From NCBI GenBank assembly GCA_933228895.1, contig OW121850.1, positions 29,893,773 to 29,957,772 on the forward strand: a stretch of DNA of 64,000 nucleotides, in the 5' to 3' direction. Numbering within the stretch: position 1 is the first letter of the stretch; every line of letters starts with the position of its first letter. The notes under the pieces are model-generated. The model made no database searches and was not told the origin of the DNA. It was given only the letters and a program-made list of their open reading frames with translations. Below are positions 11,042-21,151 of the stretch, piece after piece. The position numbers were made by a program, and so were the translations under genes. Origin of the DNA: Platycnemis pennipes (Eukaryota > Arthropoda > Insecta > Odonata > Platycnemididae).

Positions 11042-11543
11042 GGTGCCTTTTTAAAGCAAGGCACTGCCTTCAAGAGGCACACACAAGGCGCCTTGATATT
11101 CTAGCTTAAATGCGCCTTAAAAAGGTAACTTAAAGGCACATGTTAAAGTCTTACTTTTACAATGCCTTTAGAGATTGTACAATGGAATTGCAATTCTCAG
11201 CCCATTTCCAGTACACCAGTATCAGCTACACAAGTTACAAAACAATTGCTAAGTTTTTAGTAATTTTTCAAGGGTTCATTTCCTGCAAAAAACTATGTAA
11301 GAAAACTATAAGTGAAAATGAACTTCCCCCATAGGTCATGCCTGAAACATTAAAGAATCGGGTAATTTCACTGACACTATCTCTCAATCTTCCTCCCTTG
11401 TGGAGCACTTACCTCTACAATGTAATCCTTGACCCTGAAACAATTAGGTGCTATATTACCATTAGATCAAACTATAACAGTACTAAGCAGCCAAAGATAT
11501 AAGCAAATAAAAAGCAATTTTTTCTCCAATTAACAAATTACAT
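11042..11543. other. Unassigned flank of piggyBac insertion
   Basis: Begins with repeated GGCGCCTT/AAGGCACC words over about 80 bp, then AT-rich DNA. It contains no gene. The last part would be the 3' flank of the DUF4806-type gene on the - strand. Confidence 0.35.
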
Positions 11544-11955
11544 TTATTCGAGACTAGCAGATTTCTTTGGACATTGATTTCTGAGCCATTTCCCAATGGC
11601 ATTGACAGTTTCTTTGTCGATTGTGGTAAAGGACAAATCTTGAAAATATCTGCGGCATGCACCTAGGGGATAAAAAAAGAAATTGCCAAATAAGAATGTG
11701 GAATGTTTATTTCATAGTAAACATAAAAATTTAGTAGTAAATTTAATAGTTAATATGATAATTAAATCACCAAACCAAATAGTAAATACACTTACTCTGA
11801 ATGACCTTTAAAGTATCAGTAGATTTTAAGCCTTTCTTTTTTTCACTGCCTTGAATGTTAAATTTCACAGATAGTCCAACAGTGAACACCTTCCTCATTA
11901 TGCGCCGACACATCTCATTACAGTTGTCACCTCCAACTCTGCTGAAATAATCCAC
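11544..11955 (-). CDS. DUF4806-type protein, two C-terminal exons
   Basis: Two exons on the - strand. The first (11955-11796) starts after an acceptor (CCAATGCAG) and encodes VDYFSRVGGDNCNEMCRRIM followed by a basic segment with KGLKSTDTLKVIQ. The second (11662-11544) joins in phase after CCCCTAG and encodes ACRRYFQDLSFTTIDKETVN, then a WL-containing helix and a stop. LGG-like, VRRIM/K-hydrophobic-FT, K-x-(F/L)-x3-T and A-C/V-R spacing match the DUF4806 domain, common in insect proteins of unknown role, many transposon-linked. The frame is open across the junction. Upstream exons were not found; a minisatellite and an LTR element occupy that direction. Function is unknown. Confidence 0.6.
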
Positions 11956-12080
11956 CTGCATTGGAAATACATCCCAACATGATACATTAATAAACAGGAA
12001 TAGGGGGAACAGTGAAATAACTAGGGATGTTACAGCACAGGAGAGAAATCCAACCAAACATAGATTTGGCATGTCATATT

Positions 12081-12278
12081 ATATGCCATCATCACAATGC
12101 TTATATGCCATCATCACAATGCTTATATGCCATCATCACAATGCTTATATGCCATCATCACAATGCTTATATACCATCATCACAATGCTTATATGCCATC
12201 ATCACAATGCTTATATGCCATCATCACAATGCTTATATGCCATCATCACAATCCTTATATGCCATCATCACAATGCTG
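12081..12278. repeat. 22-bp minisatellite, about nine copies
   Basis: Tandem units of the form ATATGCCATCATCACAATGC plus TT, near-identical from 12081 to about 12278, with only two or three single-base variants. Because 22 is not a multiple of 3, all frames stay open and spurious His/Cys/Tyr/Ile-rich ORFs appear. It sits just upstream of the DUF4806 exons on the - strand, possibly in an intron. Confidence 0.95.
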
Positions 12279-12457
12279 ATCAGGGTGATGATGGCATAAT
12301 GTGCCGAAACCATGGTCAGTTGCATGTGAAAATGAATTTGTGGTAATTAACTCTATAGTGTTTCTCTCCCGTGATGGAAGGTAATATTCATTTCCACCAA
12401 GTGAATGCTGATTCTCTTACATGCGTTAGATTCAATAATTAAAATGATCTAGAGGAG

Positions 12458-13420
12458 CTATGAGCTATCAAATGAGCTAGAGGAATTATTGTGGATGGGA
12501 AAGGTGGGGGGGAGGGAGATGTCGGAGGGAATTACTATTCTCGCGGAATTACTATTCGGCGATACGCCACCACTTCTAGAGTTCTGTAATGCATTAACAT
12601 AGCTACCCTGGGTTGGGGGCGTATTGATACCCATGCCCGGCGTTCTTCCGGGTAATTCGTGGGGAGGATACCCCGGCGGCTGGGAATACATTTGCATGGA
12701 TGACATTTGAGCGATCTTACTAGCATAATTTCTTACATTGGATTCCTCTTCTAACGCCCGCTCTTCTGCTTCGAGCAAGCTTTTGGGATTGCGGACTAGC
12801 ACGAAACGACCAATCTCCTCTCTTAAGCCCAAAAGAAACTGACTCAAAACCCTTGTTTCTATCATTGTTTTTACGCCCTCAGAATTTGGTTCCTTCATTG
12901 ATTCTCGCCATTGGCGCGCGATTTTCCTTAACCTTGTTGAATAAGTAGCCACGGATTCAAGCAGCAATTGAATACAATTTGAAAACATCCTTTCTAGGGT
13001 GAGGGGTGAGACACGAGACGTGAATCTCCTGCGTAGGCAGCTGGAAAAACTTTCAAAATTTTCTAACATATGCTGATTGGCAAAAGCATACTCTGCTGCG
13101 GACCCATGTAATCGCCAGCGGGCTACGCAAAGGGTTTGAGTTTCATTCCAAGAACTAAGGTGGCTCGTTATTTTTAGGCACTCTAAAAATTTCTCGACAG
13201 ACACGTCATCATCACCGCTAAAATTTGGAACGAAATAAACATGACACCCTAAAGCGTTGGAGGTAGATGCATTTTGCACGGGAGGGGGGGCTGGGGAGGG
13301 CCCAGGATTAATAGTATTCACTAAAGGGTCAAGATCTAGTAGGTTAGTTGAATCCCTTATGTAAGATGATTCAAAATGGGGGGAAAAGGGGTTTGAGGAG
13401 GAGTAACTAGGCCAAGCCAT
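12458..13420 (-). CDS. LTR-retrotransposon gag-like protein
   Basis: A 320-residue open frame from the ATG at 13420 (MAWPSYSSSN), downstream of an LTR and primer-binding site on the same strand. The N-terminus is Pro/Ser-rich. Residues of about 60-230 form a capsid-like all-helical region with FSGDDDVSVEKFLECLKITS, WRLHGSAAEYAF, the gag motif FSSCLRRRFTS, ATYSTRLRKIARQW and FLLGLREEIGRFV. This is the pattern of Ty3/gypsy-type gag capsids. The C-terminus is Pro/Ser/Asn-rich and ends without a zinc knuckle. No protease or pol follows, so the element is 3'-truncated, or gag is all that remains. It differs from the gypsy gag at 45 kb. Confidence 0.72.
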   Translation of the reverse strand: MAWPSYSSSNPFSPHFESSYIRDSTNLLDLDPLVNTINPGPSPAPPPVQNASTSNALGCHVYFVPNFSGDDDVSVEKFLECLKITSHLSSWNETQTLCVARWRLHGSAAEYAFANQHMLENFESFSSCLRRRFTSRVSPLTLERMFSNCIQLLLESVATYSTRLRKIARQWRESMKEPNSEGVKTMIETRVLSQFLLGLREEIGRFVLVRNPKSLLEAEERALEEESNVRNYASKIAQMSSMQMYSQPPGYPPHELPGRTPGMGINTPPTQGSYVNALQNSRSGGVSPNSNSARIVIPSDISLPPTFPIHNNSSSSFDSS

Positions 13421-13678
13421 GGCGGAAAATTGTGGCAAGCAGTAAAATTTATCAAAATTATTAAGGCTAAAACAATTGCAAAATGAGTTAATCAAAGTTA
13501 AGCGTAAGCAATAAAATTTGGATGGGACCGAATGCGAAAATCAAGCAACACAAATGGTTAGACATTACGACTAGTTCAAGCCAAGCATTATCGAATGGAA
13601 ACAATTTGCTTATTTGTCTCTTAATTAACCACTGTTTTAAATTATATTACGAGCTCGAGACTCAATGTTTCTGCACTA

Positions 13679-13695
13679 CCCCACACCTGACACCA
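13679..13695 (-). promoter_or_regulatory. Putative retrotransposon primer-binding site
   Basis: On the - strand TGGTGTCAGGTGTGGGG lies six bases after the LTR end. TGGTGTCAG plus GTGGG resembles the complement of a tRNA-Leu 3' end with CCA. Position between the LTR and the gag start fits a minus-strand primer site. The exact tRNA is inferred. Confidence 0.5.
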
Positions 13696-13701
13696 GAATA
13701 A

Positions 13702-14363
13702 TGTCGCGTGGTTGGCGGCCGCAACATCATTGGTGGGGAGCGTATTCTCATTAAAAGACAGTGGTTCCGTGTACAATTTTATTAGTCGATACATCGACCG
13801 ATCAGGCACAGAGGATAAGGGGGGACTTGTCACTTACATGTCCACAGTGGCTGAACGTGAGCGGCTCGGGTGCGGCAGGTTCTCCGGCTCCTGGCGAAGG
13901 CTGGGCGGGCAGGAAGGATGCTCGGTGGAGGTCTGAAGACGACCCGCGCACAGAGCGTTAGGGGGGGGGGTACTGGGGAGTCCAACGCTCGGAGGAGGTC
14001 TGACGAGACCCGCGTACAGAGCGTTAGGATAGGGCGGGAGAGTGCAACGCTCGGGGGAAGTCTGACAGCGACCCGCGCACGCCGAGCGAGGGGAGAAGGG
14101 AGAAGGTCCCAACCGGAGGGCCGCTCCTCAATATAAGCGGATCCGGCGGGACAAAGGTTGCCGGTACCACTCGGATTGATAGCGCGGTCATTGCCCGGGG
14201 AGGGGTTGAGTGGGTGACGAGTCAGCCTCGTCACATGAAGGGGGGGGCGAGCCGGCTCCCGAGGTTTGAGCTATATCTAGTTTCCGCGAAACCGAAGTTC
14301 CGCGAGTCACTCCGGAGTCCCTCCGACAATATATTGAAACCTCCTCTCAAAGAAACTCCAACA
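13702..14363 (-). mobile_element. Putative LTR of gypsy-like element with internal tandem repeats
   Basis: On the - strand the segment runs from TGTTGGAGTTTC (14363) to CCACGCGACA (13702), giving TG...CA ends, and stops six bases before the primer-binding site. It is strongly GC-rich, unlike its flanks. Inside are three diverged tandem units of roughly 65-70 bp built on GACCCGCGCACAGAGCGTT (about 13930-14085). The second LTR was not found in the window, so the outer boundary is provisional and no target duplication could be tested. Confidence 0.5.
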
Positions 14364-15200
14364 ATTATAGACATCTGGAGGCAAATGGAATATTAGATGC
14401 AGCATAAATGCAATAAAACACTTAAACATTTCTATTATTACCCATATTTATTTACGTTTGTCATTTCAAAATTTTCTCCCACTATAAATCTCCATTTGTA
14501 ACCTCCATATTGCCTGGTGGAGTTCCTGCTGTTCCCTTTTGTCTCCTCATTCTCTTTTTGATGTTGTGAATCACCGATCCGATTTCTCTCTTCACAGCAG
14601 TAAATGAGACGCGCATGTTGTTGCATGGGCAAGGAATCAAACATCTTATGGCTTAAAGAATGATTATAGAAAACATTTAGGTCAGATTTTGTGATACCTT
14701 GTCAATGTAAACTGCAAGATAATGTAAACAAACACTATGTTAACATGATGTCAACAGAGATTTTAGGTTTTGTAATTCAAGTCCAACTGCTGGATAATTG
14801 ACATGTGTGTTATTGATGTGAAAAATGTATTGGCACTGGTTTTTATACTTAGAAAACTGGAAATTCACAAGTAGTATTGCATTGACGGTTAACCTACATA
14901 AAATTTACCATCTTAAATGCCTCAACAATTTTCCATTTTGATTCTATTTTATTTTAATTTAGAAAAGGAGTAATTTCAAGGAAATTTAAAGGAAATCCTT
15001 AAGTTTCAAGAAAATATTTACAACCATCCCTTGAGCAATAATGTTATGAATACTGTATGGGAGGCATCTTTTTAAAAATGATTCTCAGAGACCATTCCAC
15101 AATGATTTAGGTTGACTACATTATGGACATCTTTTTAGCATACCTCTGCAGCTTCAGAGCTCAAAATATTGAAGTGAGATTCTTTGGAAGATGACTATTG
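14364..15200. other. Unassigned AT-rich DNA
   Basis: No domain-bearing frame, terminal repeat or RNA gene was recognised. Short open frames on both strands (for example - strand 14438-14644) lack motifs. Confidence 0.35.
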
Positions 15201-16289
15201 TCTCAGTCAGGCGACTGCTAGGGGTCGTAGTTAGAGTGGATCAGTGAATCTAAACAGATCGAAGAAATGAGACACTCCAGAGACTTATTTAAAGGCATTT
15301 TATTGTGATGTTTCGGACATAGCCACTTACAAACGGGAACTGTGGTAAAGTGTAGTTGTCGGTGGGCAGCGGGCCTAGGTGCGGCAGCGGTGGCGGTTGT
15401 GAGAGCGACGTCGTCGGCGGGGAGTGGCTGGATTCGGCGGTCGATGATTCGAGTCCCGGAAATTCAGCGGAGAGTCCTCGGCGATCGGCTGAATCTGCAG
15501 CTGAGAGCAGTCAGGCCTTGGCGTTCAGCAAGAGTCCTCGGCGACGGCTGGATCGGCATCGGAGAACAGTCGGGTCTCGGTGTATGGCTGCAGCAGCAGC
15601 ACAGCAGCAGAAGTCAAACAGTAAGCTCAGGCCGAAGGCGAAGCTCCGGTTCTCTCCCGATGAATGTGTCTTTTCCATTATAATTATATATAACCATATA
15701 TAATAATTATTATATACGGTTTTGGGCGAAGCCGCTTCCCGGAATTCAGGTGGAGAAGCGGATGATGGTGCAAGCCCGTACGAGTCCTTGTAGGGGGCGG
15801 ATGCTGGAAGTTGGTAGAAATGGGGGGAAGGTGGGGGATGGTGTGAGGGGGTGCCGAAGGTCTTTGGAAGCAGGTGCTTGAGAGGTAGGGGAAGTGGAGG
15901 GGCTGCCTCAAGGCTAGCGCCTACCTACGTACGGATACTGGGTTATAGGAAGAAGAGAGAGAATTGCGACTTGCGTTGATCGTACGGAAAATCCCTGTGG
16001 TTTGGGATTTTCCTGTTTGCAATATTCGCTGTTTCCTTTACTGCGCAATACTCTCGAAGGTGACTTTCAGGCACGTGCAGCTGTGACGTTTGATCGTCGG
16101 GAAATCACAGTGGTTGTGATGTTTACTGTTTTCGATATTTGCTCCGTCGCTTTTCACTGCGCAATATAAGCGAAGGTGACCTCTAGGCACGTGCGGAGCC
16201 GCGTTGTGTCGCAATGAATAAGAGAGCTATATACTAGTGGCAAGGAGGTACGGGACACTATCAAACTTCAATTCTTAATCTTTAAAAAC
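15201..16289. other. GC-rich non-coding block
   Basis: Composition switches abruptly to GC-rich at about 15340, with CGGCG/GTCGG words and overlapping open frames of Ser/Arg/Ala that look compositional. A TATA-rich patch lies at 15675-15720 and a diverged tandem duplication at 15971-16200. It may be the LTR or UTR of an unrecognised element. No coding domain was found. Confidence 0.35.
15971..16200. repeat. Diverged tandem duplication of about 113 bp
   Basis: Two successive units share GATCGT...GGAAATC, GTGGTT, a CACTGCGCAATA/TACTGCGCAATA block, CGAAGGTGAC and AGGCACGTGC, in the same order and spacing. By eye they are about 70-75% identical. Confidence 0.65.
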
Positions 16290-18205
16290 AATTTGCCTAC
16301 CTAAGATGGCTTGTATCCTCCTCTCACAAAGTGCTGGCAAGGCCTTCTCCATGTTTTTATTCGCATTGCTCTATTTACCAGAGACAGTATGATTTGCCAA
16401 TTCCTCACGTGTCCACATTGCAATGGTGGCATCTCTTAAAAAATCCTTGTCTCCTCCTGAACCTGCTTTGTATATTTTTAATAGATTTTCGATAAACGTC
16501 CTGAAGGAGGTATAGAAAAATGCCATTGCAAATTTTTATTTTTGGGTATATCTCCACCTGCAAACAAAAAATACTCAAAATACGCACTCCATATGTTATA
16601 CCTACATATCCTATCTATTGCAACTTCAGGAATTAAGGAATAAATAAAGGAATTAAGAGAAACTGTCCAAAAATAGTAGTATAACATCATACTATCTACT
16701 GCATCTATTCATCTGTAATAATCTCAACTTAAACATTCTCAGGTGATATCAGCTACAGATTAATTTCTTTGGAATACAGTAATATCAGTTGCCTAAGATT
16801 TGCCCGTTTTTTCATACCTTCGAATCATCCCTAAGTAAAGTTTAGGTGCCTGTCATTCCCAAGCTATTATTGGCACCTGTAGTAATCTCAGGACTCTCCT
16901 CTGGCAATGAAGCCTTGCTTTGAGTGGCAGCACTTGGAGGAGCTAGAGAAGGGCTGGAAGTCACTGGAGGAGTACAAGTTGTCGGAGGTAAGGTGTTTGA
17001 TTCCTCTTCAACCATTTCTGCAATCTAAATTATGACGAAACAGAATAAATGCCCATATAATATTCAAATAGTTGGTTAAAATACCACTTGCAAACTAAGG
17101 GAACACGAAATTTAACTGAATCAGTACAAAAAGCATATGAAAATAGTGATCTTGGAATATTATTAATCTTACCAATCCAACAGCCAAGGCATCTTTATTT
17201 CTCTCCTCCAGGTCGGACACACTGCTATTATACGACTCACTTGATGACACCCGGCAGCACTTCAGAATATTATTTTGATATTCTACATTGAGCCGCAGTA
17301 CCTCTAGGAGATTAGACTCCAATTCTGCAATCCTTTTCTCTGCTATCTCTACCCGACTTCTCAGCGGACGATTTTCTTCCTCATTTTTGTTGTATTTGCA
17401 CAACATTTTGTCGTATTTGTCCTCGTAGCTCTTCATTTCCTCCCGGTAAACTGAGACTGGAATCACGCCACGATCCGAGTCGTCCGATGACTCAGGGATC
17501 TCTACTTCCATACGATCCATTCCACTCTTCTTCCTCCTGCCACCAGCAACCTTTGGCCGAGAACTATGTGCCCGGACCTCCCTGTCCCTCTCTCCAGTCT
17601 GATTGAAAGAAAATTACAGTTAAAATACAAACTGCGTCGGTGATAAAGGAATGAAGCACAACGATGGAGGAGATAGATGTCATAACAGCTTAAACAGAGC
17701 TACTTACCATGATCAGGAAGTCTAAAATTTTCCTCGATGGCTCTCTGAGCCGCTCCATCTCCATCTTCATCTAAAGATCTTTCTTGCTGCCTGATGAATA
17801 CAGGTAAATATATTATTTTGGAGCCTGCATTAGTCACTTCCAAATGATCACATCAATATATGTATACTTACCACCGTCGATTAGAACAGTTGCTGGGTAG
17901 AAACCTGGACCACAGTCGTTGCCCGATCCAGCAGGAAATCTGGCTATCTCACAACTCGACGGTAGTCTGACAGAATGTCCACTTTGCTTTTCTTACATGG
18001 GTCCCAAAACACGTCGTATATAGCTTTCTTGTCTAAAGCGAAATCTGGCGCTTTCAAATCTGGTATGTTGCACACCGGTACCACTACCATGTTTCTCTCT
18101 CTATGTACTTCATTAATGTATGCGCCTCTATGTCTAATGCCTCCTCCTCAAAACTAATCTTGATGTTCCTCTTGCCATTAACCTTATCCATGGTAAATGG
18201 TACCA
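16290..18205 (-). pseudogene. BEN-domain protein gene, broken multi-exon remnant
   Basis: Exon-like blocks on the - strand in order: 18205-17960 (MDKVNGKRNIKISFEEEALD; after a frameshift, VVVPVCNIPDLKAPDFALDK and IYDVFWDPCK); about 17790-17710 (QQERSLDEDGDGAAQRAIEE); 17601-17179, a coiled coil (SVYREEMKSYEDKYDKMLCK and Leu/Glu heptads); 17027-16830, a Pro/Thr/Ser linker (IAEMVEEESN to MTGT-stop); and about 16470-16296 (DKDFLRDATIAMWTREELAN, HTVSGK, CERRIQAIL). The last matches BEN domains: FVRD-x4-A-hydrophobic-W, RSV-like TVSGK, and a C-terminal helix. BEN domains bind DNA or chromatin proteins. It is broken by an in-frame TAG after TVSGK, a frameshift in the first exon and a phase mismatch between the second and third blocks. 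A Penelope-like palindrome lies just beyond the 5' end. Confidence 0.55.
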
Positions 18206-18237
18206 GACTCACACTAGATACAACAGATGATTTAATA

Positions 18238-18457
18238 ATGACTTGTTATATGTTTTTTGGGTTGTCCGCGTCTTGTTAACTGGTTTGAGGGTGGCCGACG
18301 TTTCCTCTCCTTTGGCGGAGACTTCCTCAGGGCTACTGTACTGACGGAGACTTCCTCAGTAGCCCTGAGGAAGTCTCCGGCAAAGGAGAGGAAACGTCGG
18401 CCACCCTCAAACCAGTTAACAAGACGCGGACAACCCAAAAAACATATAACAAGTCAT
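18238..18457. mobile_element. Penelope-like terminal palindrome
   Basis: Two 101-bp arms (18238-18338 and 18357-18457) are inverted copies with about one mismatch around an 18-bp loop. Each arm, read inward to outward, contains CCTGAGGAAGTCTCC, an AAAGGAGAGG stem partner and GAAACGTCGGCCACCC. The CTGA...GAAACGTCGG arrangement is typical of Penelope-like element ends. A 12-bp duplication, GATTTAATAATG, at 18229-18240 and 18490-18501 brackets a 249-bp insert (18241-18489). No Penelope RT or GIY-YIG gene is nearby, so these are ends without a body. Confidence 0.65.
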
Positions 18458-18880
18458 AATATGGACCGCGAAAGTTTTAACGACTTGACGATTTAATAAT
18501 GGTTTACGAGCTTCACCAGCGTCACTTTCGCTACTATAATAACCCCGAAAACAAACCCCATGCCAGCAAGGGTTGAGCCCGGACAGTCCTGTGGGTCCAC
18601 TGTCTGTGTGCGGCCAAAGCACCTGGCCTGCGATCCACCCGCATGTTTGCCGTGTGCGGAGACCCGTAAGGAGGAGTAGGGGATCCTGGGGCCTAATTCT
18701 CGTTCTTGTCGCGGGACAACGAATCACACGTTCCCCGTAACGCAAATTGCGTTCGTCTCCTATGCTCGTTCTTTGCGTTTGCGTTCGTGATAAGGCTCGG
18801 GTAACTTCGGCCCTGTAACCATGGAAGTGACGTCAGCAGCGCTACGTCATCGATTTCAGCCAATACGAGAGGAGTGAACT

Positions 18881-18940
18881 TTCGAGTGGCAGCTGTTCGA
18901 GTGGCAGCTGTTCGAGTGGCAGCTGTTTGAGTAGCAGACG
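18881..18940. repeat. 15-bp subterminal tandem repeat in Harbinger
   Basis: Four tandem units of TTCGAGTGGCAGCTG, the last slightly diverged (TTTGAGTAGCAG), lie about 190 bp inside the left terminus. Subterminal repeats in this position often bind transposase or the Myb-like partner; that is inferred. Confidence 0.8.
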
Positions 18941-20149
18941 AAAAGGTAAGAATAAACAAATCGAACTTTCAAACGCTTAAATGTTATAAGTTCGCTTGTA
19001 ATTCTGTTACTATTAATATAATTTAAAATTAATCACTTTCAATTACTTACTCATTCAATTAGATTCGGTTAGACAATACAATGTCACATAATGCTGTGCT
19101 CACGGGATAGGTAGAACTCAGTAAGTAAACACTGAAAAATGCAATAATATATTTTATTTCATACTCGAACAAGTTCAGGGAGGTACATAAAATATCAGTG
19201 TCAAAATATATAACGAATGGAAATAGAAGCTAAGAATGTTCGTGTACGATTTTGAATGTACTAGTGGGTTAACCCACTGGTACATCTTTATAGTTATCAA
19301 TTGATAACTATAAATTTTTCACACCAATTGCAAGAAATCCAAGATGTTTGCAAAGATTGTCAATGATTCGATGAATATTGACTTTCAACGCCATCAAATG
19401 TGTATACATACGCTTTCGTACGGCGATGTTACATATGATACATTACGAATAGGTAACATAATTGGTGTCATGTCTGTATTAATGGCTCTCTTAAGTAGTA
19501 AACCCAACCCAAATCACCTTATGCATTTGCGATGCATACTGTAAAATATTTTTAAAAATTTAGAGACCATTGCGCATACAAATGTATGTTAAACAATTTT
19601 CGTAATTATTCATAATATAGTGTACGTAAGTTTTGTAGCATCACAGTTACATAGTGCATTTTTTACGAACATTTATTCCCTGGATCACATTTAGGATATT
19701 TTGTACAGATAGTTTCCTTACTATTTTCTATGGTGCTTCACAATGCAATACAGTATTTACTAAGTTTTAACCAGACAACATTGTTTTAAGATTAATTTTA
19801 GGCATGTAAATGTGCTGCCAGTTTAGACCTTATTTCTTTATTTGTTAGAATTAAATACGGGTAGCTATACAAAATCCAAAATTTAAATAACAATACCATA
19901 ACATTAAACACGTAGGTACAAAATTTGCAATTAGCACACCAGCACAAGCATTAAGGCTATAAAATCACAGCAATACTAGTTTATAATAATGTCCTCTTCA
20001 AAATACTTTTAAAGCCATCAAATGACATGTGAAAAAATCTATAGTTAAGGGAAGCAAATCTGCTTCTCTAATTATTCCAGCCAAACCAAGGTTGTTATAA
20101 AAGCTAAATATAAAGATAATTTTACTTTATCTTAATATTCTGCTTCCTT
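18941..20149. other. Harbinger left non-coding region
   Basis: AT-rich sequence without coding motifs. It includes two adjacent perfect palindromes at 19263-19314 (separate entry). The rest shows nothing recognisable. Confidence 0.4.
19263..19314. repeat. Two adjacent perfect palindromes (16 and 28 bp)
   Basis: AGTGGGTTAACCCACT at 19263-19278 is self-complementary. Eight bases later a 28-bp perfect palindrome centred on ATCAATTGAT spans 19287-19314. Both lack a loop, so they could extrude as cruciforms or bind dimeric proteins. Confidence 0.9.
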
Positions 20150-20700
20150 TCACACAAATAGCTTGACGGCCAAGGGAAAAAGTTACCAGTAATTCCATGA
20201 GATTAAGCTTTGTCACTTAATGATTAATACTCACATAATCAAAGGCAGCACTGAAGTCAGTATATATTGCACCAACCTGGTAAACCTCATCAAAAGAGGC
20301 TAAAACATTAGTTTGGAAGGAGATTGTTTCCTAGTTGATCCTCCAGAATGAAAACCATGCTACTGATCAATATTAAAATTTTTATACAATGGCCTTATTC
20401 TATTGAGAACAACACTTTCAAACACCTTTGCTGTAGATTATTGAATAGCAATAGGCCTGTAATTCTGAACATCTGATCTATCTTCAGACTTATAAATAGG
20501 TACAATATGACTCACTGTCATTGATTTAGGAAACATACCCAGGAACAACGATTGATTTAATATATCCACAATAGGCAAAGCAAGAAAAGCACTGCAACTT
20601 TTTAAAACAGATGGTGGGTTTCCATCAGTCCGGCCCCTTATTTGTATCCAAGGAATTAAGTTTTTCAAAAACATGCATGACAGTTATGCTCAGGTAAGAC
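20150..20700 (-). pseudogene. Jockey-like reverse transcriptase fragment
   Basis: On the - strand 20674-20438 encodes PSVLKSCSAFLALPIVDI, then MFPKSMTVSHIVPIYKSEDR and NYRPIAIQ, the fingers-palm entry of a non-LTR RT (VPIYKS-x-D, NYRPI). Downstream, after stops, come pieces of the palm (VFESVVLNRI-like; FDEVYQVGAIYTDF-like around 20270-20300). The fragment is about 550 bp and carries several stops and shifts. It lies inside Harbinger, upstream of the Myb-like gene. No ends were identified. Confidence 0.6.
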
Positions 20701-21151
20701 AAAAATAAGTAGTTATCATAAAAATTACTGTAATTACCATCCATTGGGCAATAGGGATTATAAACACTTAAGTGTCAATTGAGAAACGTTGGGCAAAGAG
20801 GTTAGTGACATCATTAGGGCTACTTGCACTTTCATGTAAATAGTGGAATGTGTCAGGTAAACCATTATCCTTCGAATGTAAATTAATATAATTACAAAAG
20901 AATTTTTATTAGTAGAAATGGAGGATGGTACTCCATTCATATATATGCTATAACTTCTATGAATTAGTTATGAGTAGTGATGGTTGAACATATTTTCACA
21001 TTTTATGGTATTACTGTAGGTAAGTACATATATTTCTCATATGATTAAAAATAAATGTTTTTAGCCATAGGTACTTACAGTAAAATGATACATATTGTTT
21101 TTGTTCCTTGCAGAGAAAATTGTCAGAAACTTCATTGACTAGTGACCAGAA
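20701..21151. other. AT-rich flank upstream of Myb-like gene
   Basis: No coding motifs. It would contain the promoter and 5' UTR of the + strand Myb-like gene, but no individual promoter element can be picked out confidently. Confidence 0.3.

Noticed and set aside
12027..12346. Three overlapping ORFs of His/Cys/Tyr repeats
   Set aside because: Products of the 22-bp minisatellite, whose unit keeps every frame open.
15342..15703. Overlapping + strand ORFs of 113 and 115 residues
   Set aside because: Compositional Ser/Arg/Ala/Gly frames in GC-rich repeat-like DNA with no motif and two frames open at once.
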